A stretch of DNA of 64,000 bases from Glycomyces artemisiae (GCF_003002955.1 NZ_PVTJ01000008.1:271634-335633), one strand, 5' to 3'; positions 16,416-26,051 are shown, counted from the stretch's first letter. Program-made: numbers and translations. The notes: generated by a model not told the origin, from the sequence alone.

Positions 16416-16423
16416 TGCCGTCG

Positions 16424-16912
16424 TCACGGGAGGAGGCCGCGGCCGTCGCGGACCTCGAAGACGAGCTGCGTCTCGGTCTGGCGGACCATCGGGTGGACGG
16501 TGATGTGCTCCAGGATGAGGTCGCGCAGGGCCTCGGGCCCGGCGACCGCGGCGTGCAGGAGGAAGTCGTCGTCGCCGCCGACGTGGAAGACGGTGAGGAC
16601 CCCGGGCAGGGTCGTGAGGCGGTCGTACAGGTGGTGGACGAGTTCGCGGCTGTGGGAGCCCAGGCGCACCTTGATGATCGCGTGGAGGGGCCGGCCGAGG
16701 GCTTCGGCGCTGAGGCGGGCGCGGATGCCGGTGACGACCCCGGATTCGCGCAGGGCCCTGACGCGGTAGGCGCAGGTGGACTCGGCGACGCCCGCGCGGG
16801 AGGCGATGGCGGCGTTGGTCATGCGGCCGTCCTCGGCGAGCGCGGCGAGGATCGCGAGGTCGGTGCCGTCGAGCGGGACCGGTTGCGTTTTCTTCGGCCG
16901 CGCGTCTGCCAT
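16424..16912 (-). CDS. Lrp/AsnC-family transcriptional regulator
   Basis: The protein has 162 residues: a winged helix near the N-terminus (DGTDLAILAALAEDGRMTNA, then SRAGVAESTCAYRVRALRES) and a C-terminal RAM/ligand domain (VLTVFHVGGDDDFLLHAAVA). I chose ATG 16912 (MADARPKK) because GGGAGGA precedes it; the frame is open to 16972. It diverges from a transsulfuration enzyme gene with 98 bases between, the usual layout of an amino-acid-responsive regulator and its target. Two GGTAT repeats (16940, 16949) lie in that gap. Confidence 0.9.
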   Translation of the reverse strand: MADARPKKTQPVPLDGTDLAILAALAEDGRMTNAAIASRAGVAESTCAYRVRALRESGVVTGIRARLSAEALGRPLHAIIKVRLGSHSRELVHHLYDRLTTLPGVLTVFHVGGDDDFLLHAAVAGPEALRDLILEHITVHPMVRQTETQLVFEVRDGRGLLP

Positions 16913-17010
16913 GACGGCTCCTCCCGCTGAATCTGCACTGGTATCCCGGTATGCCGGGGCTTTCCGCGGCAAGTATTGCAGCAGGTTGGGGATCTGCCTA
17001 GAGTCCGGTC

Positions 17011-18204
17011 ATGACTTCGCCGTGGCTGCAACCCGACACGATCGCCGTTCACGCCGGCCGCGAGGACCTCGCCGCACTCGGCGTGCACGCCCTTCCGATC
17101 GACCTGTCCACCACGAACCCGCTGCCCGACATCGAGGCGGGCGGCCTGTCGTACGAGGCGATGGCCTCCGGCGGGACGCCGACCACGGAGGGCGGGAACG
17201 TGTACGCGCGGCTGTGGAACCCCACGGTCGCCCGGTTCGAGTCGGCGCTCGCGCGGCTGGAGCGCACCGAGGAGGCCGTGGCGTTCTCCTCGGGGATGGC
17301 GGCGATGACCGCGGCGGTCCTGGCGGCGACCGCGGGCACGGGCCGCCGCCACGTGCTGGCCGTGCGGCCGCTGTACGGCGGGACCGACCACCTGCTGTCG
17401 ACGGGCCTGCTGGGGACCGAGACCACGTACTGCACCGCGGCCGGGGTGGCCGCGGCGCTGCGGCCGGACACGGCGATGGTGGTGCTGGAGACCCCGGCGA
17501 ACCCCACGCTCGACCTGGTCGACATCCGCGCGGTCGTCGAAGCGGCCCAAGGCGTCCCGGTGCTGGTGGACAACACGTTCGCCACGCCGGTGCTCCAGAA
17601 CCCGGCCGACTTCGGTGCCGCGATGGTGCTGCATTCGGCGACGAAGTACCTGGGCGGGCACGGGGACGTGATCGCCGGGGTGATCGCGTGCGGGGCCGAG
17701 ACCGCGGCGGCGCTGCGCCGGGTCCGGGCCGTCACCGGCGGGCTCCTGCATCCGCTCGGCGCGTACCTGCTGCACCGGGGGCTGACGACGCTGCCGGTCA
17801 GGGTCCGGGCGCAGCAGGCCGGGGCCGAGCGGGTCGCGGCGTGGCTGCGGGGGCATCCGGCCGTGGCGCGCGTGCACTACCCGAGCGGGGACCCGCTGCT
17901 GGGCGTGCAGATGCGCGGGCCCGGCGCGATGATCGCCGTGGACCTGCGCGGCGGCTTCGAGCAGGCGAAGCAGGTGACGGGCGCGGTCGGCCTGTTCACG
18001 CACGCGGTGTCGCTGGGCGGCGTGGACTCGCTGATCCAGCACCCGGCGGCGCTCACCCACCGGCCGGTCGCGGACGGCGCGAAGCCCGCCGACAGCATCG
18101 TCAGGCTCTCGATCGGTCTCGAAGCGCCCGAGGACCTCATCGCGGACCTCGACCGGGCGCTCGCCGCGCACCGCCCGGCCGCCGCTCACGCGGGCAGGGC
18201 GTAG
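17011..18204 (+). CDS. PLP-dependent transsulfuration enzyme (cystathionine gamma-synthase/lyase or methionine gamma-lyase family)
   Basis: This 397-residue Cys/Met-metabolism enzyme contains AFSSGMAAMTAAVLA, DNTFATPVLQNPADFG, the PLP lysine in HSATKYLGGHGDVIAG, and SIGLEAPEDLIADLDRAL. Whether it makes or breaks cystathionine, or acts on methionine, cannot be decided by eye. The promoter is clear: TTGCAG (16976-16981), 17 bases, TAGAGT (16999-17004), then ATG at 17011, so the message is probably leaderless. Its 3' end overlaps the convergent SUKH-like gene by 19 bases. The divergent Lrp gene is the likely regulator. Confidence 0.88.
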   Translation: MTSPWLQPDTIAVHAGREDLAALGVHALPIDLSTTNPLPDIEAGGLSYEAMASGGTPTTEGGNVYARLWNPTVARFESALARLERTEEAVAFSSGMAAMTAAVLAATAGTGRRHVLAVRPLYGGTDHLLSTGLLGTETTYCTAAGVAAALRPDTAMVVLETPANPTLDLVDIRAVVEAAQGVPVLVDNTFATPVLQNPADFGAAMVLHSATKYLGGHGDVIAGVIACGAETAAALRRVRAVTGGLLHPLGAYLLHRGLTTLPVRVRAQQAGAERVAAWLRGHPAVARVHYPSGDPLLGVQMRGPGAMIAVDLRGGFEQAKQVTGAVGLFTHAVSLGGVDSLIQHPAALTHRPVADGAKPADSIVRLSIGLEAPEDLIADLDRALAAHRPAAAHAGRA

Positions 18205-18596
18205 CCCAGCTCTTCGGCGGCGGTCGACCAGAAGCCGTTCTCGTCGGCCACCGCGACCGGGTCGACGGCCTCGAAGCGCTCCAGGAGGGCGTCGGTGAAC
18301 GCGTCCCCCGGGTCCTCCTCGTCATCGTCGTCGCTGAAGCCCGCGGCGGCGAGGCGCTCGGCTTCGGCGGCGGCCTCGGCGTAGATCGCGGCGCATGCAT
18401 CGAACTGGGCGCGGCTCGCGTTGACCGGCGACAGGTCGCCGTCTTCGGGCAGGAGCCACACGGTCCCGTCGGCGCGGTCGATCCCGATCGCGCTCAGGCC
18501 CGGGTCGACCGCGAGGAGGTCGAAGTCGCGGTCCCCGACGCTGGCCTGCGGGAGCGGCTCGGCCTGCACGGCGCCGGGGTAGGGCAGGGCGGTCAC
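18186..18596 (-). CDS. SUKH-4-like small protein (possible immunity-type protein)
   Basis: This 136-residue acidic protein contains DFDLLAVDPGLSAIGIDRAD, GTVWLLPEDGDLSPVNASRA and QFDACAAIYAEAAAEAERLA. That order (position marker, WLL, VN.S...F..C...Y) resembles the C-terminal half of SUKH-4 proteins, which include immunity proteins against polymorphic toxins. No toxin gene is adjacent, so an immunity role is only a suggestion. GTG 18596 overlaps the stop of the upstream gene by four bases. The gene also overlaps the convergent transsulfuration gene by 19 bases. Confidence 0.55.
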   Translation of the reverse strand: MTALPYPGAVQAEPLPQASVGDRDFDLLAVDPGLSAIGIDRADGTVWLLPEDGDLSPVNASRAQFDACAAIYAEAAAEAERLAAAGFSDDDDEEDPGDAFTDALLERFEAVDPVAVADENGFWSTAAEELGYALPA

Positions 18597-19339
18597 TGCG
18601 CGAACATTTCGATGAGGTCGTACAGGGCCTGCGCGTCGTCGGCCTTGCCGTCCACGGTGACCGCGTCGACCGGGAGGCGCCGCCACAGCCAGCACAGGAG
18701 CTCCCCCGGCGTCCCGGACACGACGGTCCCGGTGCCTGCGCCGTCGGCGACGTCGATGCCCGCGGCGGTCACGGACACGGTCCAGGCCCGCTCCCCCGCG
18801 TCGAGTCCGACCTCCAGGCCCAGGTTCGCGGTGACGGCGTCGGCGACCCACTCGCGGTAGGCCCGCGAGCCCCACGCGAGCATGACCGTCGCCATCTCGT
18901 CGATCCCGTCGAGCGCCAGCGCCGCGTCGATCTCCGCGACCGGGAGGCCCGCGGCGAGTTCGGCGTCCACGCGGTGGACCACCGTCTCCTGCGCCATGCG
19001 GCGGATCCAGAACCCGACGGTCTGGTCAGGGCCGTACCAAGTGTGCGCCAGGCTCTCCGGGCCCCGGTCGTCGAACTCGGCGAGCAGCTCGGCGAGCGCG
19101 GCGTCGAACCGCTCCACGGCCACGCCCCCGCGCGCGATCCGGTCGGCCTCGGCGGGTTCGCGCAGCAGCCGCATCGACTGGATCTTGTGGTCGTACACCC
19201 CGGTCACGTGGTCGAGCAGGTCGGTGGCGGTCCACTCGGGACAGGACGGCACCTTGGCGTCGGGTGCGGCGGCGAGGGCGGCGGCGCGGAAGCGGGCGGC
19301 TTCGGCGACCAGGTGCGCCCGGAGGTCGGGGAAATCCAT
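18593..19339 (-). CDS. Maleylpyruvate isomerase-type mycothiol-dependent (DinB-fold) protein
   Basis: The 248-residue protein has the DinB-like four-helix start with PSCPEWTATDLLDHVTGVYD. The triad region RRMAQETVVHRVDAELAAG supplies His and Glu metal ligands, and a C-terminal SCP2-like part (SVTAAGIDVADGAGTGTVVSGTPGELLCWLW, read in pieces) follows. This is the mycothiol-dependent maleylpyruvate isomerase family found in actinomycetes. The true substrate of most members is unknown. It is followed by the SUKH-like gene with a 4-base overlap, a two-gene unit. Confidence 0.85.
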   Translation of the reverse strand: MDFPDLRAHLVAEAARFRAAALAAAPDAKVPSCPEWTATDLLDHVTGVYDHKIQSMRLLREPAEADRIARGGVAVERFDAALAELLAEFDDRGPESLAHTWYGPDQTVGFWIRRMAQETVVHRVDAELAAGLPVAEIDAALALDGIDEMATVMLAWGSRAYREWVADAVTANLGLEVGLDAGERAWTVSVTAAGIDVADGAGTGTVVSGTPGELLCWLWRRLPVDAVTVDGKADDAQALYDLIEMFAQ

Positions 19340-19371
19340 GCCCCGATCCTCGCACGCGGGTGCGACACCCG

Positions 19372-21039
19372 TCAGCCGCGCCGGTTGCGCCAGCCTCCCG
19401 CGGCGGTGATGTCCTCGCCCGCCGGTTCGTTGGCGACGAAGCCGGTGGCCCAGGTGCCGTCGGCGAGTTCGACCTTGCCGAGGGTCATGGGGGCGGGGAG
19501 GCCGGCGAGGAACGTGCCGAGGGCGGCGGGGCTGAGGAGCCAGCGTTCGCCGGGGAGGGCGGCGCCGTCGGCGGTGCGGACGACGAGGGGTTTGGGGGGC
19601 GCGGTGTCGAGTTCGTACATGCGGTAGGCGGGGGCGGTGGTCACCTCGCCGTCGAAGCGGGCGTCGAGGGCGAGCAGCTGGTGGTTGAGGGGCATGCCGG
19701 TCAGGTGGGCGCCGAAGACGACGAGTTCGGTCCCGCGGGGGGCGTAGCGGGGGGCGGGGACGTCCGCGGCGCGGGCGGCGAGGTCGAGGGCGACCTGGTC
19801 GTGGAAGGCGGGGACGATGACGCTGACGCCGAAGCCCTTGGTGCCGTGCGCGCCGGCGGGGACGGCGACGGCGGCCATGTCGAGGAGGTTCACGAAGTTC
19901 GTGTAGGTGCCCATGGCGGCGTTGACGGCGATGGGGTCGGCCTGGACTTCAGTGATCTGGGGGTGGAGCGGCGCGGTGGGGAGCAGGAGCGCGTCGAAGC
20001 CGTCGAGGAGGTCGGCGGCGCGGAGGCGGGCCGTGCGCAGGCGCTGCTGGTCGGCCACGAGGTCGGCGGCGCTGAACTTGCCCGCGCCCTTGACGATCTC
20101 GGCGACCGTGGGGTCGGCGTCGCCCGGCTGGGCCTCGATGTGGGCGCCGAAGGCGGCGTAGCGCTCGGCGACGAGCGCGCCTTCGTAGAGCAGGAGCGCG
20201 GCGTCGAGGAGCGGCTGGACGTCGACGGGGACGAGTTCGGTGCCCGCGGCGGCGAAGCGCGCGAGGGCGGCGTCCCAGAGGGGGCGGAAGTCGGGGTCGA
20301 GCGCGGCGAGGTTCGCCTCGACGGGGACGGCGGCCCGCGCGGCGGGCGGGGCCGCGAGCGGGGCGTCCGCGGGCCAGGGCCGGGACGCGGGGTCGAGTGC
20401 GCTCTCGCCGGTCATGGTGCGGATCGCGCGGGTCGCGAGGTCGAGGTCGGGGGCGAAGACGGTGAGGCAGTCGTAGGAGGGGCAGGCGGGGACGACGCCG
20501 TCGACGGGGACGAGGCCGAGGGTGGCCTTGACGCCGACGATCCCGTTGAGGGCGGCGGGGACCCGGCCCGATCCGGCGGTGTCGGTGCCGAGCGCGAAGT
20601 CGGCGATGCCGAGGGCGACGGCGACGGCGGACCCGGAGGAGGACCCGCCGGAGATGCGGTCGGGGTCGGCGGCGGCGCGGACGGGGCCGTACGGGGAGCG
20701 GGTGCCGACCAGGCCGGTCGCGAACTGGTCGAGGTTGGTCTTGCCCAGGCAGATCGCGCCGGCCGCGCGCAGGCGCAGCACCGCGGTGGCGTCCTGGATC
20801 GGCGTGTACGCGAAGGACGGGCAGGCCGCGGTGGTGGGCAGTCCGGCGACGTCCACGTTGTCCTTGACGGCGAAGACCGTCCCGGCGAGGGGCAGGCGGT
20901 CGCCCGCGTCGACGCGGGCCTGGATGCGGGCGGCCTCGGCCAGGACCTCGGCCTTCTCGCGCAGGCTGATCCAGACCTCGGGCCGGTCGGCCTCACGGAT
21001 GCGGGCGTAGGCGGCCTCGACGCGTTCCACGGTGTTCAC
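19372..21039 (-). CDS. atzF: Allophanate hydrolase
   Basis: This 555-residue amidase-signature enzyme has the catalytic lysine in FAVKDNVDVAG, the serines in ISGGSSSGSAVAVALG and the nucleophile region FALGTDTAGSGRVPAALNG. The AtzF-type C-terminal domain is present (TELVVFGAHLTGMPLNHQLL and AYRMYELDT). It hydrolyses allophanate to ammonia and carbon dioxide, completing urea breakdown started by the urea carboxylase encoded 29 bases upstream. GTG 21039 has AGGGGA before it; the frame continues upstream without family resemblance. It is the last gene of the urea operon. Confidence 0.93.
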   Translation of the reverse strand: MNTVERVEAAYARIREADRPEVWISLREKAEVLAEAARIQARVDAGDRLPLAGTVFAVKDNVDVAGLPTTAACPSFAYTPIQDATAVLRLRAAGAICLGKTNLDQFATGLVGTRSPYGPVRAAADPDRISGGSSSGSAVAVALGIADFALGTDTAGSGRVPAALNGIVGVKATLGLVPVDGVVPACPSYDCLTVFAPDLDLATRAIRTMTGESALDPASRPWPADAPLAAPPAARAAVPVEANLAALDPDFRPLWDAALARFAAAGTELVPVDVQPLLDAALLLYEGALVAERYAAFGAHIEAQPGDADPTVAEIVKGAGKFSAADLVADQQRLRTARLRAADLLDGFDALLLPTAPLHPQITEVQADPIAVNAAMGTYTNFVNLLDMAAVAVPAGAHGTKGFGVSVIVPAFHDQVALDLAARAADVPAPRYAPRGTELVVFGAHLTGMPLNHQLLALDARFDGEVTTAPAYRMYELDTAPPKPLVVRTADGAALPGERWLLSPAALGTFLAGLPAPMTLGKVELADGTWATGFVANEPAGEDITAAGGWRNRRG

Positions 21040-21068
21040 TCGGTCCCCTGTCCTGTTGTCCACGTTGT

Positions 21069-24000
21069 TTATCGGATGACCAGCAGCGGCGCGCCGGGCG
21101 CGGCCTGGTCGCCGGGCGCGGCGAGCACGCGCGTCACGGTCCCGGACACGGTGCACACTACGGGCATCTCCAGTTTCATCGCTTCGAGCACGACGACGGC
21201 GTCCCCGGCGGTGACGGTGTCGCCTTCGGCGACGTTGACGCGCCACACGCTCGCGGCCATCGGCGCTTCCACGAGGGTCTCGCCGTCGGCGAGCTCGATC
21301 GCGTTCCCGCCGCCGGGGGCGGGCTCGGTGTGGTCGCGGTCGAACTCCCCTGCGTCGGCCCAGCGCTGCCGCTCCGCTTCGAACGCGGCGGCCTGGCGGG
21401 TGCGGAACGCGTCGATCGAGTCGGCGTTGTCGGCGAGGAGGCGCCGGTAGTCGGCGTACGCGAACGTGCCTTCGCGGATGTCGATCTCGGCCCTTCCGGC
21501 GGCGAGGTCGCGGCGGGTCTCGGCGAGCTGCTCCTCGGAGACGCGTTCGAAGACGACGCGGTCGAAGAACCGCAGCAGCCACGGCAGGCCGTCCTTGAAG
21601 GACGCGAGGTCGCGCAGTCCGGCCCAGATAGGGGCGGTGCGGCCGACGAGCTGGTAGCCGCCCGGGGAGTCCATGCCGTAGATGCACATGTAGGAGCCGC
21701 CGATGCCGACGGTGCCTTCGGCGGTCCACGTGCGGGCCGGGTTGTACTTGGTGGTGACGAGGCGGTGGCGCGGGTCGACGGGGACGGCCGCGGGCGCGCC
21801 GAGGTAGACGTCCCCGAGGCCGAGGACGAGCCATTCGGCGGCGGTGGCGATGTCGGCGACGTCCTCGATCGAGTCGAGGCCGTTGATGCGGCGGATGAAC
21901 TCGATGTTCGAGGGGTTGAAGAGGGCGTCGTCGCGCACGTTGGTGGAGTAGCGGGCGATCGCCTCGTCGACGACGGCGTCGTTCCAGGAGATCGGCAGGC
22001 GCACTTCGCGGGAGGGCACGGTCATGTCGCCGGTGTCGGGCAGGTCCGCTTCGAGCTCGGTGAGGAGCCCGGTGAGGGTGCGGATCGGGAGCACGTCAGG
22101 GTCGACGTGCAGGTGGAGGGAGCGCACGCCGGGGGTGGTGTCGATGAGCCCGGCGGGGTTGGCGGCGGCGAGGGCGTCCATGAGGGCGCCGACCCGCATG
22201 CGCAGCGCCAGGTCGAGGTGCATGGGCCCGTATTCGAGGAGGATCGCGTCGTCCCCGGCGCGGCGGTAGGCGACGGCGGGCCGGTCGTCTCCGGCTTCGA
22301 TGAGCGCGAGGGTCGCTTCGTCGCGGGCGGCGCCGACGAGCGGGACGGGCGCGGCGACCGGGTTGGCGCGCAGGCGGTCCGCTTCGGCCTCGTCGACGGG
22401 CAGGAAGCGGACGGCGTCGCCGGGGCGCAGCTGCCCGAGCTTCCACCGGTCGGAGGTGGTGACGGTGAACGGGCACGCGAACCCGCCGAGGCTGGGTCCG
22501 TCGGGGCCGAGCAGCGCGGGCGTGTCGCCGGTGAAGTTGACGGTGCCGACCGAGTACGGGTTGTCGTGGAGGTTCGAGGGGTGGAGCCCGGCCTCGCCGC
22601 CGTCGGTGCGGGCCCACTCGGGGCGGGGCCCGTCGAGGCGCACGCCGGAGCGTCCGGCGTGGACCTGCACGGACCATTCGGCGTCGTAGATCCGCTCCAT
22701 GTCCGCGACGGTGAAGTAGTGCGGGGCGGGCTGCGGGCCGGGCGTGACGGCGAGGGTCCATTCGTGGCCGAAGGACGGGCGGTCCGCCACCGGGACCGGG
22801 GAGGTGGTCCCGGTGGCGGTGACCGGGAGCAGGCGGTCGCCCGCGCGCAGCTGGTCGCCGGTGTAGCCGCCGATGCGGCCGGGCGGGAACGTCGAGGCCG
22901 AGCCGAGGAACGTCGGCACGTCGAGGCCGCCTTGGAAGAGCACGTAGGTGCGGGCGCCCGCGTCGATGATCTGTCCGACCGCGAGCTCGCCGCCCGCCGG
23001 GACCTCGATGGGGACCCACTGCTCGACGGGGGCGCCGTCGAGCGTGACGGGCGCGGGCGCGCCGGTGACGCACACCGTGACCGGGACGCTGAACCGCAGC
23101 GTCGGGCCCGCGATCGTGCATTCGAGGCCCGGCACCCCTTCGTCGTTGCCGAGGGCGCGGTTGCCGAGCCGGAACGACAGGTCGTCCATCGGCCCCGACG
23201 GCGGCACCCCGACCTGCCAGTAGCCGATGCGGCCCGGGAAGTCCTGCACCGTGGTGAGGACCCCGGCGGCGATGACGTCGATGCGCGGCGAGGCGTCCTC
23301 GATCGTGGCGACGGTGCCGGTGTCGTGCTCCACGGCGAGCACCCGCGGGTCGGCCGCGGCGGCCCGGAGCTGCCCGAGGTTGGTGTGGACGCCCTCGATC
23401 CTGGTGTCGCCCAGGGCGTCCGCGAGGGCGGCCCAGGCGTCGGCGCGGGTCGCGCCGGTGGTGACGACCTTGGCGAGCATCGGGTCGTAGACGGCCGGGA
23501 CTTCGAGGCCGCGTTCGATCCACGTGTCCACGCGCGCGGTCTCGGGGAGGTCGACGCAGGTGAGGAGCCCGGCGCTGGGGAGGTGCCCGCGGGCGGGGTC
23601 CTCGGCGTAGACGCGGGCCTCGACGGCCGCGCCGGTGACGGCGGGGCCGGTGTCGGGGAGGCCGTCGAGGAAGGCGGTGTCGCCCGCGGCGGCGCGGATC
23701 ATCCACTCCACCAGGTCGATCCCGAGGACCGCCTCGGTGACGGGGTGCTCGACCTGGAGGCGGGTGTTGAACTCCAGGAACGACGCCTCCTCGCGGTCGG
23801 CGTCGTAGATGAACTCGACGGTGCCGGCCGACAGGTACTGCGCCTCGGCCGCGAGCGCGCGGGCCGCCGCGTGCATTCCTTCTCGGACGGCGTCGGGGAG
23901 TCCGGGTGCGGGGGCTTCTTCGATGACCTTCTGGTGGCGGCGCTGGAGCGTGCAGTCGCGGTCGGCGAGGGAGACCACGCGGCCCTCGCCGTCGCCGAAT

Positions 24001-24635
24001 ACCTGGACCTCCACGTGCCTGGCATGCAATACATAGCGTTCGATATATACCGAGTCGTCACCGAAGTTGTCGGCGGCGAGGCGCTTCACGGACGCGAACA
24101 CCTCGGCGAGCGCTTCGGCGTCCTCGGCGACGCGCATCCCGATGCCGCCGCCGCCCGCGGAGGCTTTCACGATCACGGGGTAGCCGATGGCCTCGGCGGC
24201 CTTGACGGCTTGCTCGGCGGTGTCGAGCGCGGCGGTCCCGGCGGCGAGCGGGACCCCGGCGAGGGTGGCGGCCTCGCGGGCGGTCACCTTGTCGCCGAAC
24301 CGCTCCAGCTGCCCGGGGGTGGGGCCGATGAACACGAGCCCGGCCTCGGCGACGCGGCGCGCGAACTCGGCGCTCTCGGCGAGGAACCCGTACCCGGGGT
24401 GGACGGCCTGCGCGCCGGTGTCCTTGGCGGCGGAGAGGATCGCGTCGACGTTGAGGTAGGACTCGGCGGGGGCCGCGGGCCCGACGCACACGGCCTCGTC
24501 GGCCTCGCGCACGTGCAGCGACGCGGCGTCGGCCTCGGAGTAGACGGCCACCGTCTCGATCCCGAGCCGGTGGGCGGTCCGGGTGATCCGCCGGGAGATC
24601 TCGCCGCGGTTGGCGATGAGGATGCGCTCGAACAT
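21069..24635 (-). CDS. uca: Urea carboxylase
   Basis: The protein has 1188 residues with domains in order: biotin carboxylase (FERILIANRGEISRRITRTA, ATP-grasp KASAGGGGIGMRV), KipA/AHS2-like carboxyltransferase part (GVLTTVQDFPGRIGYWQVG), KipI/AHS1-like part, and a C-terminal biotinyl domain with VLEAMKLEMPV. Together these define biotin-dependent urea carboxylase, which makes allophanate from urea, bicarbonate and ATP. It lies between the GntR gene and atzF; in fungi the two enzymes are one polypeptide, here they are separate. The surrounding urt genes supply the substrate. Confidence 0.95.
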   Translation of the reverse strand: MFERILIANRGEISRRITRTAHRLGIETVAVYSEADAASLHVREADEAVCVGPAAPAESYLNVDAILSAAKDTGAQAVHPGYGFLAESAEFARRVAEAGLVFIGPTPGQLERFGDKVTAREAATLAGVPLAAGTAALDTAEQAVKAAEAIGYPVIVKASAGGGGIGMRVAEDAEALAEVFASVKRLAADNFGDDSVYIERYVLHARHVEVQVFGDGEGRVVSLADRDCTLQRRHQKVIEEAPAPGLPDAVREGMHAAARALAAEAQYLSAGTVEFIYDADREEASFLEFNTRLQVEHPVTEAVLGIDLVEWMIRAAAGDTAFLDGLPDTGPAVTGAAVEARVYAEDPARGHLPSAGLLTCVDLPETARVDTWIERGLEVPAVYDPMLAKVVTTGATRADAWAALADALGDTRIEGVHTNLGQLRAAAADPRVLAVEHDTGTVATIEDASPRIDVIAAGVLTTVQDFPGRIGYWQVGVPPSGPMDDLSFRLGNRALGNDEGVPGLECTIAGPTLRFSVPVTVCVTGAPAPVTLDGAPVEQWVPIEVPAGGELAVGQIIDAGARTYVLFQGGLDVPTFLGSASTFPPGRIGGYTGDQLRAGDRLLPVTATGTTSPVPVADRPSFGHEWTLAVTPGPQPAPHYFTVADMERIYDAEWSVQVHAGRSGVRLDGPRPEWARTDGGEAGLHPSNLHDNPYSVGTVNFTGDTPALLGPDGPSLGGFACPFTVTTSDRWKLGQLRPGDAVRFLPVDEAEADRLRANPVAAPVPLVGAARDEATLALIEAGDDRPAVAYRRAGDDAILLEYGPMHLDLALRMRVGALMDALAAANPAGLIDTTPGVRSLHLHVDPDVLPIRTLTGLLTELEADLPDTGDMTVPSREVRLPISWNDAVVDEAIARYSTNVRDDALFNPSNIEFIRRINGLDSIEDVADIATAAEWLVLGLGDVYLGAPAAVPVDPRHRLVTTKYNPARTWTAEGTVGIGGSYMCIYGMDSPGGYQLVGRTAPIWAGLRDLASFKDGLPWLLRFFDRVVFERVSEEQLAETRRDLAAGRAEIDIREGTFAYADYRRLLADNADSIDAFRTRQAAAFEAERQRWADAGEFDRDHTEPAPGGGNAIELADGETLVEAPMAASVWRVNVAEGDTVTAGDAVVVLEAMKLEMPVVCTVSGTVTRVLAAPGDQAAPGAPLLVIR

Positions 24636-24654
24636 GGGTCTCGCTCTCGAAGTG

Positions 24655-25362
24655 CTAGGGCCGGACGGCGTTCGCGAGGTGGGCCCAGGTCAGGGCGGCC
24701 TCGGCGCGGCCGACCACGATGGACCGGGACGTCTCGATGTGGCGGGTGAGGATCGCGGTGGCCTCGCTGTAGCGCCCGTCGAGGGCGCCTTCGGCGATGG
24801 CGATGTGCTCGGCGATGGTCGACTCCATGCGCTCGGCCGTGAAGTAGTCGAACATGCGGGCGGGCCGGATGCGGTTGTTCACGACCTTGAGCGCCTCGGC
24901 GAGCTGCGGGTTGCCCGAGGACGCCAGGAGCGTCAGGTGGTACCGCTCGTCGGACTCCACGAACCCGGCGTCGGGCCCGGGCGGGGCGTCCCGCAGTCGG
25001 TACCAGCGGTCGAGCTCGGGCCCGAGGAGGTCCGGGTCGTGCTTGACGTCGGGGTCGGCGGCGGCGCGGGCGAGGCCGCGCAGTTCGAGCGTGAGGCGCA
25101 CTTCGTACAGGTCGTTGAGCTGCTCGATGCGCGGCCGGTACGGGTACAGGCCGTCGACTTCGCGCGAGACGAGCCCGTCGGCCGCGAGGCGGCTGAGCGC
25201 CTCGCGGACCGGGGTGCGGGAGACGCCGTAGATCCCGGCGAGGCGCTCCTCGCCGAGGCGCTTGCCGGGTTCGTAGCGGCCGTTCATGAGGTCGGCGCGC
25301 AGGGCGATGTAGACGCGTTCGGCCAGGGGGCCTTCGGTGTCAGGCAGTGGCGAGAACGTCAT
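24655..25362 (-). CDS. GntR-family (FCD domain) regulator of urea use
   Basis: The 235-residue protein has an N-terminal winged helix (LAERVYIALRADLMNGRYEP, GVSRTPVREALSRLAADGLV) and a C-terminal FCD ligand domain (LYEVRLTLELRGLARAAADP, FVESDERYHLTLLASSGNPQ). ATG 25362 overlaps the urtE stop by four bases, so it is the sixth gene of the operon. Being inside the operon suggests autogenous control, perhaps with urea or allophanate as ligand. A palindromic GTATAC upstream of urtA is a candidate site. The frame is open to 25794 but that is urtE shadow. Confidence 0.88.
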   Translation of the reverse strand: MTFSPLPDTEGPLAERVYIALRADLMNGRYEPGKRLGEERLAGIYGVSRTPVREALSRLAADGLVSREVDGLYPYRPRIEQLNDLYEVRLTLELRGLARAAADPDVKHDPDLLGPELDRWYRLRDAPPGPDAGFVESDERYHLTLLASSGNPQLAEALKVVNNRIRPARMFDYFTAERMESTIAEHIAIAEGALDGRYSEATAILTRHIETSRSIVVGRAEAALTWAHLANAVRP

Positions 25363-26051
25363 ATGGCCATCGCCTCCCGGACTCGGGTCTCGGCTTCGGT
25401 GCCGGTGGGGCCGGAGGAGGCCACGCGGCCCGAGCGCAGCACGTAGTAGCGGCTCGCGGCCTGGAGCGCGAAGCCGAGGTGCTGCTCCACGAGGAGCACG
25501 GACAGGCCGCCGCGCTTGGCGAGGTCCACGATGGTCGACTCGATCTCGGCGACCACGTTGGGCTGGATGCCTTCGGTCGGCTCGTCGAGGATGAGCAGGC
25601 GCGGCTCGGTGATGAGCGCGCGGGCGATGGCGAGCTGCTGGCGCTGGCCGCCCGAGAGCAGGCCCGCCTGGCGGCCGAGAAGGCCGCGGAGGGCCGGGAA
25701 CAGGTCCAGCTGCTCGTCGATGAGGGCCCGGCCGCGCTTGCGTCCGTCGGCGACGAGGCGCAGGTTCTCCCCCGCGGTGAGATGCGCGAAGCACTGCTGG
25801 CCTTGGGGGACGTAGGCCATGCCCGCTTTGACGCGCTTGTTGGTGGGCCTGCCGGTGACATCCGCGCCGTCGAACTCGACGGCCCCCTTCATCGCGGGGA
25901 TGAGGCCGACGACGGCGCGCAGGAGCGTGGTCTTCCCGGCCCCGTTGTGGCCCATGACGGAGACGACCTCGTCGGCGCCGATCTCCAGGTCCACGCCGTG
26001 GACGACGGCCGAGCGGCCGTATCCGCAGGTGAGGTCATGCAGTCGCAGCAT
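25359..26051 (-). CDS. urtE: Urea ABC transporter ATP-binding protein UrtE
   Basis: The 230-residue LivF-type ATPase has Walker A GHNGAGKTT, the Q-loop region YVPQGQQCFAHLTAGENL, signature LSGGQRQQLAIARAL, Walker B LLILDEPTEGIQP and the H-loop LLVEQH. The YVPQGQQ and EPTEGIQPN wording is typical of UrtE. It energises the two permeases together with UrtD. It overlaps urtD by 17 bases upstream and the GntR gene by 4 bases downstream. Confidence 0.93.
   Translation of the reverse strand: MLRLHDLTCGYGRSAVVHGVDLEIGADEVVSVMGHNGAGKTTLLRAVVGLIPAMKGAVEFDGADVTGRPTNKRVKAGMAYVPQGQQCFAHLTAGENLRLVADGRKRGRALIDEQLDLFPALRGLLGRQAGLLSGGQRQQLAIARALITEPRLLILDEPTEGIQPNVVAEIESTIVDLAKRGGLSVLLVEQHLGFALQAASRYYVLRSGRVASSGPTGTEAETRVREAMAI

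Noticed and set aside
21330..24749. 1139-codon plus-strand open frame
   Set aside because: Antisense of urea carboxylase, with no recognisable domain; chance frame.
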